Origin: Nocardia cerradoensis NBRC 101014
Lineage (GTDB): Bacteria; Actinomycetota; Actinomycetes; Mycobacteriales; Mycobacteriaceae
Length of the DNA: 32,647 nucleotides
Reading direction: 5' to 3'
Assembly: GCF_000308535.1 (NCBI RefSeq)
Contig: NZ_BAFW01000374.1
Span: forward strand, 1 to 32,647
The position numbers and the translations under genes are program-made. A model generated the notes under the pieces. It saw nothing but the letters and a program-made list of their open reading frames with translations, did not search any database and was not told the DNA's origin. Numbering within the stretch: the first letter of the stretch is position 1; each line of letters starts with the position of its first letter. Positions 22,448 through 32,200 of the stretch are shown here, in pieces.

Positions 22448-23227
22448 GTGGGTAATAGCTGGCTGCGTCGTCTGTCCCCCGCTCCGGAGAACGGATCGCA
22501 CACGGTGGTCTGCTTTCCCCATGCCGGCGGATCCGCCATCTCGTACGGGCCGTTGGCCAGAAGCCTCGGATCGGAATACGACGTCGTCGCCGTGCAATAT
22601 CCCGGGCGGCAGGACCGACGGCGCGAGCCGCTCGTCGGCACCATTTCCGATCTCGTCGACGGCCTGTTCACCGAATTGACCGAGACGCTCGCCGGCGTCT
22701 CGCATTTCTCCCTGTTCGGCCACAGCATGGGATCCGCGGTGGCATTCGAAACCTGCCGGCGCCTCGAACGGGACACCGAGACGCGAGCGGCGGTGCTGTT
22801 CGCCTCGGGCCGCCGTGCCCCGTCGCAACAGGGCACCGAGGTGATGCACACGCTGAGCGACCGTGCGCTGGCCGATCATCTCCTGAACTACGGCGGCACC
22901 CCGGCGGCGCTGCTCGAGGATCCGGAAATGCGCGACATGATCCTGACGGTCACCAGAAACGACTACCGGGCCATCGAAACCTACGCCTGCGCCCCGGGGG
23001 CGACCGTCGAATGTCCGATCGTGGCACTGGCCGGTGATCGCGACGCCGATGCGAGCCTCGCCGATATCGAGGCCTGGCGCGCGCACACCACCGGAGATTT
23101 CCTCGCCCGCACATTTCCCGGCGGTCATTTCTTTCTCGACGCCAATCGTGATGCGGTGGCGCAGTTGATTTCCCAGCACAGTTCGCGAGCGCTGTCGAAT
23201 CAGGCGGCAGCGACCGGGCGAGCGTAA
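22448..23227 (+). CDS. Type II thioesterase
   Basis: A 259-residue alpha/beta hydrolase of the PKS/NRPS type II thioesterase family, which removes wrongly loaded or stalled acyl groups from carrier proteins. Landmarks are VVCFPHAGGSAISYGPLA, YPGRQDRR, the nucleophile elbow FGHSMGSAVA, LFASGRRAP, the acid-containing ALAGDRDAD and the catalytic His in FPGGHFFLD. The GTG at 22448 begins at the usual distance before the first strand. It converges on the modular PKS with 21 bp between the stop codons and is the likely editing enzyme of that synthase. Confidence 0.93.
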   Translation: MGNSWLRRLSPAPENGSHTVVCFPHAGGSAISYGPLARSLGSEYDVVAVQYPGRQDRRREPLVGTISDLVDGLFTELTETLAGVSHFSLFGHSMGSAVAFETCRRLERDTETRAAVLFASGRRAPSQQGTEVMHTLSDRALADHLLNYGGTPAALLEDPEMRDMILTVTRNDYRAIETYACAPGATVECPIVALAGDRDADASLADIEAWRAHTTGDFLARTFPGGHFFLDANRDAVAQLISQHSSRALSNQAAATGRA

Positions 23228-23243
23228 AAGCCCGCCCGGTCGC
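23210..23243. terminator. Bidirectional hairpin between the thioesterase and PKS genes
   Basis: Perfect 11-bp arms gcgaccgggcg (23210-23220) and cgcccggtcgc (23233-23243), extended by two more pairs after a single mismatch, with the thioesterase TAA in the loop. It lies between two convergent stop codons and can form in both transcripts. No long T-run is present. Confidence 0.65.
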
Positions 23244-23248
23244 CGCCC

Positions 23249-26200
23249 TCAGCGTGCGAGCCAGTGCTCGATCGCCTGGGCGACCTCCGCCGCTCCGTCC
23301 TCCAGAATCGTGAAGTGATCGGCCGCCACCGGCACGACGGTATGCGTCGCGTCCCACGGCCGGGTCTGCCAGTCCGCACGCTCCGACGAGCCGTCCAGGA
23401 ACGACCGCGCACACTGGACGAACAGCGCCGGTGTGTCGACCGAACCCGGCACCAGCTCGTGCAGCACCTGCACGTACCGGCCCATTCCGGTGAGCCGGGC
23501 CTGGTCGAACCGACCGAATGTGGCCTCGTTCGCCACCATGTGCTCGGCCATCTCTTGCAGCAGCCACTCCCCGCCCTCGTGCGCGGGATAGGTGTCCAGC
23601 ATGACCACGCCGGTGGGAGCCGGACCGCCCGCCGCCTCCAGATATTCGGTGACCAGATAGGCCAGCAGACCGCCCGAGGAATGTCCGAGCAGGACGAACG
23701 GCTCACCCTGCGCGGCCTCGAGCACGCCGCGCGCCACCGCCGCGAGCGCCGCGACCGGTGTCGCCGGGAGTGGTTCGCCCGCACCGAAACCGATCAGCGG
23801 CAGCGCCAGTACGTCGCGCCCGGTGCGCAGTTGCGCTGCGATCCGGGCGTACTGGTGGGCGCCGCCGGTGGCCAGCGGCGGATTGAGGCAGATGATCCGG
23901 GGCAGGGCCGAGCCCGCGGCGAGCCGTGCCGGCGCCGGTAGCCGTTCCGGTTGCTCGTCGGCGGTGAAGTGGTCCCGCAGTTCCGCCACCGCTCGCAGCA
24001 GGGCGAAGCCCTTGCCGGCCTGACCGGTCGTCACCGCGCCGCGGAACATCCCGTACAGCGAATCGTCCACACCCGCAGGGCCGTCGACCGCTCGGGGCGC
24101 GGTGCCGAGTTCCTCGCGTAGGTGCCGGGCCAGCGCGGCGGGCGTCTTGTGGTCGAAGATCGCCGCCGTGGACAGCGCCAGTCCGGTGGACGCGTTGAGC
24201 GCGCCGCGCAACTCCATCGCGGCCAGCGAGTCGAAGCCCGATTCGAGGAAGTCCCGCTCCGGGTCGAGCGCATCGGTGCTGTCGTGGCCGAGCAGCCGGG
24301 CGGCATGCTCGAGGATGTGCGTCAGCAGCCACCGTTCCCGATCGGGCTCCGGCAGCTGCGCCAGATGGTTGCGCAGTGCCGCGGCGTCGGGTGTCGTGAC
24401 CCGTTGCCGCCGTCCCGGCTTCGCGGCCAGATCCCTGAGTAGTGCGGGGACAGCGTCGCGGGCACGCAGTACGGCGTGGTCGATCGCCACCGGCACCTGT
24501 ACCGGACGGCCGGAAGACAGTGCCGCGTCGAACAATTCGAGGGCGGCGCCGGCGGGCAGCGGCGAAAAGCCTTGGCGGCGCAGGCGGTGGCGGTCGGCCT
24601 CGCCGAGCCATTGCGACAATCCGGTGTCGATATCCCACATGCCGTAGGCGAGTGACGTGGCCGGCAGGCCTTCGGCGTGGCGACAGGTCGCGAGCGCGTC
24701 GAGGAACAGGTTCGCCGCCGCGTATCCGCCCTGGCCGGCGGGCAGGATCGACCCCGCCACCGAGGAGATCGTGACGAACGCGGACAGACCGGCATCGCGG
24801 GTGAGCTCGTGCAGGTACCAGGCGGCATCGGCCTTGGCGCTCAGGCAGCGGTCGATCTGGGCCGGGGTCAAGGTGTCGACCAGGCCGTTGTCGGCGACAC
24901 CGGCCGCGTGCACGATCGCGCCCAGCGGATGCTCGGCGGGGATCGAGTCGAGCAGTTGCCGCACCGCGTCCCGGTCGGTGACATCGCAGGCCGCAACCCG
25001 AACCCGGGCGCCGAGAGCGCCGAGTTCCGCGACGAGATCCGCGGCCGCGGCCGGTCCGCGCCGACCGGCCAGCACCAGGTGACGCACTCCGTGCTCGTGC
25101 ACCAGATGACGGGCGAGGTGGCGGCCGATCCCGCCGGTGCCGCCGGTGATCAGGACGGTCCGTTCGGAATCCCACGCGGTGGGCGGCGCCGTCTCGGGAG
25201 CCGCGGCCCGGACGAGTCGCGGCACCCGAATCCCGGACGAGTCGACAGCCAGTTCCGGTTCACCCGTCGCCGCGGCGGCCACGAGGTCGTTCGCCGCGAT
25301 GGCACTGTCCGCCTCGACGAGCACGATTCGTCCCGGATTCTCCGCTTGTGCGGCGCGTACCAGGCCCCATACCGCGGCGGCGGCCGGATCACCGGTGGCA
25401 TCGGTGACAACCGCGAGAGTGCTTGCGGCACAACGTTCATCGTTCAGGAACTCCTGAACGACACCGAGTGTGTCGTGCAGGGCCGTGCGCAGTCGCGCCG
25501 GCACCGCGACCTCGTCGGCCGGGGGCCGGTAGACGAGGACCGAGGCCGGCTCCGGCGCACCCCACTCGGCCCAGGAATTCTCCGCCGCGGGGCGCGGCTG
25601 CGGGCCCGGCCGCCACGCGAGTTCGTACAGGGCGTCGCCGGAGGGACGAGACGATGCCGCGAGCAGTTCGGGCGAGAGCGGACGCAAGGCGAGCGAGCGC
25701 ACCGACAGCAGCGGCGCGCCGGCGGAATCGGCCAGCGCCACCGTGACCGCGCCCTCGTTCGGTTCGGTCAGGCGCACCCGCACCCGGCGGGCGCCGTCGG
25801 CGTACAGACGCACCGACGACCAGGTGAACGGAACCAGGGTCTGCCGCTCGGCCTCCTCGTCCGTGTCCCGCGGCAGGCCGACGGTGAGCGCGTGCAGGGC
25901 CGCGTCGAGCAGCGCCGGATGCATGCCGTAACCCCGTGCGGAGGTCTGCTCCGGCAGCGCGACCTCGGCGAAGAGGTCGTCGCCGCGCCGCCACACCGCC
26001 GTCAGACCGCGGAAGGCGGGACCGTAGTTGTATCCGTGGTCGGCGAGTTCGTCGTACGCGCCGACCACCGTGACCTCCGTGGCGCCGACCGGCGGCCACT
26101 GCACGAAATCGGCCCAGTCCGCCGGGTCGTCGGCCTCCCCGCCCGGGCTCATCCGCCCTTGCGCGTGATGCGTCCACGGGACTGCCGGATCGTCCTCGTC

Positions 26201-29200
26201 CCGGCGAGAGTAGATGTCGATCCGCCGGTGACCGGTCTCGTCACCATCGCCGACGACCACCTGGATCTGCACTCCGGGCCCGCTGAACGTCAGCGGCGCC
26301 AGCAGTGTGAGATCGGCCAGTTCCGGACAGCCGACCTGTTCTCCGGCGTGGACCGCCAACTCGACGAAGCCGGTTCCGGGCAGCAGCACCACACCGAGGA
26401 CGTCGTGGTCGGCCAGCCACGGATGCGTGGCCGTGGACAACCGCCCGGTGAGGCGGACGCCGCCGCCTTCGGGCTGCGCGACCAACGCGCCCAGCATGGG
26501 ATGCTCGGTGGACCGCAGGCCGAGCGCCGACGGCTCTCCGGCGTGCAGCCGGCCCGTGGCCCAGAAGCGGCGGTGCTGGAAGTGATAGGTCGGCAGATCC
26601 GTCCGGGTGCCGCCGGAGCCGGCGTAGTAGCCGGCCCAATCCACCGGCGCACCCGCGACGTACAGGCGGGCGAGCCCGGTCAGCACGGTCTCCGGGTCCG
26701 CGTGGTGGCGGGTGGCGAGGGCGATCGTGGTCGCGTCGAGGGTTCGGGCGACCATGGGCGTCAACACCGCGTCGGGTCCGACCTCGGCGAAGCGTGTCGC
26801 TCCCAGTTCCGCCATCGTGTGGACCGCGTCGGCGAAGCGCACCGCGTCGCGCAGCTGGCGCACCCAGTAGGACGGATCCGACATCTCGTCGGTCACCCTG
26901 GCTCCGGTTGCGGTGGACACCAGCGGCATATCCGGGCGCCGGAACGTCACAGCGCCCAGCGCCGAGGCGAATTCGTCCAGCATCGGTTCCATCGATGCGG
27001 AATGGAACGCATGCGACACGCGCAAACGGCTTGTGCGCCATCCGTTTTCCGCGCACCGCGCGGCGACGGCCAGCACATCGGCTTCGATACCCGACAGCAC
27101 CACCGAGGACGGACCGTTCACCGCGGCGATCGACACGCCCGCGCCCAGCAGCGGCAACACGTCGCCCTCCGACGCACCCACCGCCACCATCACCCCACCC
27201 GCGGGCAGCGCCTGCATCAGACGACCACGCGCCGCCACCAGCACACACGCATCCTCGAGCGACAACACACCCGCCACATGCGCGGCAGCAACCTCACCGA
27301 TCGAATGACCCGCCACCACATCCGCACGCACACCCCACGACTCCAGCAGCCGATACAGCGCCACCTCGAACGCGAACAACCCCGCCTGCGCGAACACCGT
27401 CCGGTCGACCAGATCCTCGTCCGCCAACGCCTCGACCAGCGAAACAGGCTGCCCCAAAGCAGGTTCCAGCTCATCAACAATACGATCGAAACGCTCGGCG
27501 AACACCGGGAAAGCGGCACGCAGCTCCGCGGCCATCCCCGCCCACTGCGCACCCTGACCCGAGAACACCACACCCGTCGAACCCGGCACCACCCGACCCG
27601 ACACCACACCGGACACAGCCTCGCCCGCCGCCAGCGCACGCACTCCCGCGAGCAGACCGTCACGATCCCGGCCCACGACAACGGCCCGATGCTCGAACAC
27701 CGCACGCGTAGACGCCAGCGAGAAGCCGACATCGAGCGGATCCGGAAGGTGGGCGGCCACATGCGAGGCGAGGCGGGCCGCCTGACCGGTGAGGGCGTCA
27801 CCATTGCGCGCCGAGAGCGTCCACGGCAGGACGGCCGGGACAGTGGTCGCTGTCGGCGCGGTCTCGGCGGCCGGGGCCTGCTCGAGGATGACGTGCGCGT
27901 TCGTGCCGCTGATCCCGAACGAGGACACACCCGCCCGACGCGGCCGATCCACCTCCGGCCACGACACCGATTCGGTCAACAACTCGACACTGCCTTGCGC
28001 CCAATCAACCTTCGAACTCGGACGATCCACATGCAGAGTCCTCGGCAGCACGCCGTGACGCATCGCCATGACCATCTTGATCACACCACCCACACCCGCA
28101 GCCGCCTGAGCATGACCGATATTCGACTTCAACGACCCCAACCACAACGGCCGATCCGCCGCACGATCCTGCCCATACGTGGCAAGCAGCGCCTGGGCCT
28201 CGATCGGATCACCCAACGTCGTACCGGTGCCGTGCGCCTCGACCGCATCCACATCCACCGGCGAGAGTCCCGCATTGGCCAGCGCCTGCCGGATCACCCG
28301 CCGCTGCGACGGACCGTTCGGCGCCGTCAAACCATTCGACGCACCATCCTGATTCACCGCCGAACCCGCCAGCACCGCCAACACCTCATGACCGTTGCGC
28401 CGCGCATCGGAAAGCCTCTCCAGCACGAGCACACCCACACCTTCGGCCCAACCCACACCATCCGCCGCATCCGCGAACGACTTACACCGGCCATCAGGAG
28501 ACAACCCACGCTGACGACTGAACTCCACAAACGTCTCCGGCGTCGCCATCACCGTCACACCACCGGCCAACGCCAGATCGCATTCCCCGGACCGCAACGA
28601 ACCCGCCGCCAGATGCATCGCCACCAACGACGACGAACACGCCGTATCCACCGACACCGCAGGGCCTTCCAGCCCCAGTGTGTAGGCGATCCGCCCGGAG
28701 ACCAGGCTGCCGGTCGCGCTGTTGCCGCTGCCCTGGGCATAGTCGTGATACATCACGCCGGCGAAGACACCGGTCGAACTGCCCCGCAGCATGGTCGGGT
28801 CGATACCCGCGCGCTCCAACGCTTCCCAGCTCGTCTCCAGCAACTGACGCTGCTGGGGGTCCATCATGGTGGCTTCGTTGGGGCCGATACCGAAGAACTC
28901 GGGGTCGAAATCGGCTGCGCCGTGCAGGAATCCGCCTTCTCTGGTGTAGGACTTGCCCGCGCGGCCGGGTTCCGGGTCGTAGATGCCGGCGATATCCCAG
29001 CCTCGGTCGGCCGGGAGCGTCGTGATCGCGTCCGCGCCGGTGCGCACCAGATCCCAGAGTTCCTCGGGGGAGGTGATCCCGCCGGGGTACCGGCACGCCA
29101 TGCCGACCACCGCGATCGGGTCGTCGTCGACCGCCCGGGTCGCGGTCACCTCGCTGTCCCGGCCGGTTCCGGTGAACTCCTCGGCGAGATGTCGTGCCAG

Positions 29201-32200
29201 CGACTCGGGCGTCGGATAATCGAACACCAGGGTGGCGGGCAACGGCAGGCCCGTGACGGCTTGGAGGGCATTGCGGAATTCGATGGCGGTGATCGAATCG
29301 AAGCCCAGTTCGTTGAAGGCCCGATCCGCCGCGATCGAATTCGGATTCTCGTGGCCGAGAGTCGCGGCGATCTGTCCGCGCACGATCTCCACCAGCACCC
29401 CGAAGCGCTCGCTGTCGGGAGTGCTCGCGACCCGGGCGCGCAGCGCCGTGAACGTACCCGATGCCGCACTGCGACGGGTCGGCACCAGACCGGAAAGCAA
29501 TGCGGGCGTGGCGTTTCCGGCGTGCCGAATGCTCTCCGTGTCGAGCCGGGCGAGCACCGGCACAGCGATCCCGGTCGCGGCGTCGAACAGCGCCAGTCCC
29601 TGATCCGCCGAGAGCGGCAGCAGGCCAGAGCGGGACATGCGGTGCCGGTCGACATCGCCGAGCTGCCCGGCCATGCCGCCGTCCCACAGGCCCCACACCA
29701 GAGATGTGCCGCACCTGCCGGACGCGACGCGGTGCGTGGCGAGCGCGTCCAGATATGCGTTGGCCGCGGCGTAGTTGCCCTGGCCGGGGTTGCCGAACGC
29801 ACCGGCCACCGAGCTGAACAGGACGAATGCCCGCAGGGGCAGGTCGGCGGTCAGCTCGTGCAGATGGAATGCGGCATCGACCTTGGGCCCCAGCACAGTA
29901 TCCATCCGCGCCGGGGTCAGCGACGCGACGGCGCCGTCGTCGAGCACACCGGCCAGGTGGAAGACGCCGGTCAGTGGGTGTTCTGCGGATATGTCCGCCA
30001 GCACGGCGGCCAGCGCGTCGCGGTCGGCGACATCGCAGGCGGCGAATTGGACGTCGGCGCCGAGGTCGCCGAGTTCGGCGCGCAACGCGGCTGCGCCGGA
30101 AGCGGATTCGCCGCGCCGGCTCAGCATCAGCAGGTGGCGGACGCCGCGGGTGGCGACCAGATGCCGGGCGAAGAGCCCGGCCAGGAGCCCGCCGGCACCG
30201 GTGATCAGCACCGTCTCGTCCGGATCGAACTCGACGGTCTCGGCGGCGGGAGCCGCCCGGACCAGCCGTGCGGCGTACGCTCGCCCGCCTCGCACGGCCA
30301 CCTGCGGTTCGGACGCGGCCAGGATGCCGCCGAGCAGATCATCGAGTTCGGCATCGATGTCGATCAGGACGATGCGACCCGGATGCTCGGCTTGTGCAGA
30401 GCGCACGAGGCCGCCGACGGCGGCGCCTGCCCGATTCGTGATGTCCTCTCCGGCCACCGACACCGCACCGGCCGTCCGGACCACGAGGACCGATTCGGTG
30501 AATCGCCGGCTCCTCGTCCAGGACTGCAGGACCTCGAGCACATGGTGTGTCGCGGCGTGGATCGTGGCGGGATCGTTGCCCGCCGGGCAGTCCAGCACCA
30601 CGACCGGCGGTACCTCGTCGCCGAGTTCCGGCCATGTGGCCGTGGCGGTTTCGGCCGTGCCCACCTCGATCGGTGTCCAGTCGATCCGGAACAGGGCGTT
30701 GCCGACGGCTGCGCCGGTGGTGAGCTGCGCGGGATCGACCGGACGGGAGGCGAGATGACGGACCGTCGCCACCGGAGCACCGGTGGTATCCGCCAGATCC
30801 AGCGCCACACCCCGCTCCCCCACGCGGGTGAGCCGCACCCGCAGGGCATCGGCCCCCGCCGCGTACACGGTGACTCCGGACCACTCGAACGGCAGCGCCG
30901 GTCCGTCCGGGCGCGCGTCGGCGAATCGCAGCGCATGCAGGGCCGCGTCCAGCAGCGCCGGGTGGATGCCGAACCGCTGGGCGTCGGCGGTCTGGGGCAG
31001 CGCGACCTCGGCGTAGAGGACGTCGCCGGTCGCTCGCCAGACCGAGCGCAGCGCCTGGAACGCGGGACCGTAGTGGTATCCCTGCGCGCCGAGGGCGTCG
31101 TACACATCGTCGATGTCCACCGCGACCGCGCCTGCGGGCGGCCACTGCCGCAATTCGACAGCGGCACCGTCGTTTTCGGATGTGACGGTGCCTTCGGCGT
31201 GCACCGTCCAGGACGGCAGCGCATCGGCCTCGTCCTCGCGGCGGGAGAAGATCCGCACCGGGCGACGACCGGCCTCGTCCTCGGCGCCGACCACGACGCG
31301 CACCGCGGTGCCGGCGGTTTCCGACAGTGCCAGCGGGGCGCGCAGGACCAACTGTTCGAGGTGGGCGCAGCCGACCTGTTCACCGGCGTACCGGGCGAGT
31401 TCGACCAGACCGGCGCCGGGGAACAGGACGGTATCCATGACCGCGTGATCGGCCAGCCAGGGATGTGTCCGCAGGGACAGGCGGCCGGTGAGATCCGCGC
31501 CGTCGGAGTCCGGTTGGGAGATTACGGCCGAGACCAGCGGATGTTCCGTGGCGACGAGGCCCATCGCGCGGGCGCTGCCGGATGCCGTGGACTCGTCGGA
31601 CAACCAATACCGCCGACGCTGGAATGCGTAGGTGGGCAGATCGATTCGCCGGGCACCGGTTCCGGAGTAGAGGGCGCCCCAGTTCACGTCCGTGCCGGTG
31701 ACGAACAGGGTCGCCAGTGCGGCCGTCAGCGTCGACGGATCCGCCCGATGCCGGCGGGACGACGGCGCCACCACCGGGGATGTGGCGTCGAGGGTTTGGG
31801 TGACCATCGGGGTCAGGACTGCATCCGGCCCGAGCTCGGCGAATCTGGACACCCCCGACTCCGCCATCGCCGTCACCGCGTCGGCGAACCGCACCGTGTC
31901 CCGAACCTGGTTCACCCAATACGACGGCACCGACATCTCGTCGGTCACCCTGGCACCGGTCACCGTCGACACCAACGACACGGTCGGCTGCCCGAACGCC
32001 AATGTGTCTATCACGGCGGCGAATTCGTCCAACATCGGTTCCATCAACGCCGAATGGAAGGCATGCGACACTCGCAAACGATGGGTGCGCCAACCCTTTT
32101 CCGCGCACCGCGCGGCGACAGCCAGCACATCGGCTTCGACACCGGACAGCACCACCGAGGACGGACCGTTCACCGCCGCGATCGACACGTCGCCGGCGGC

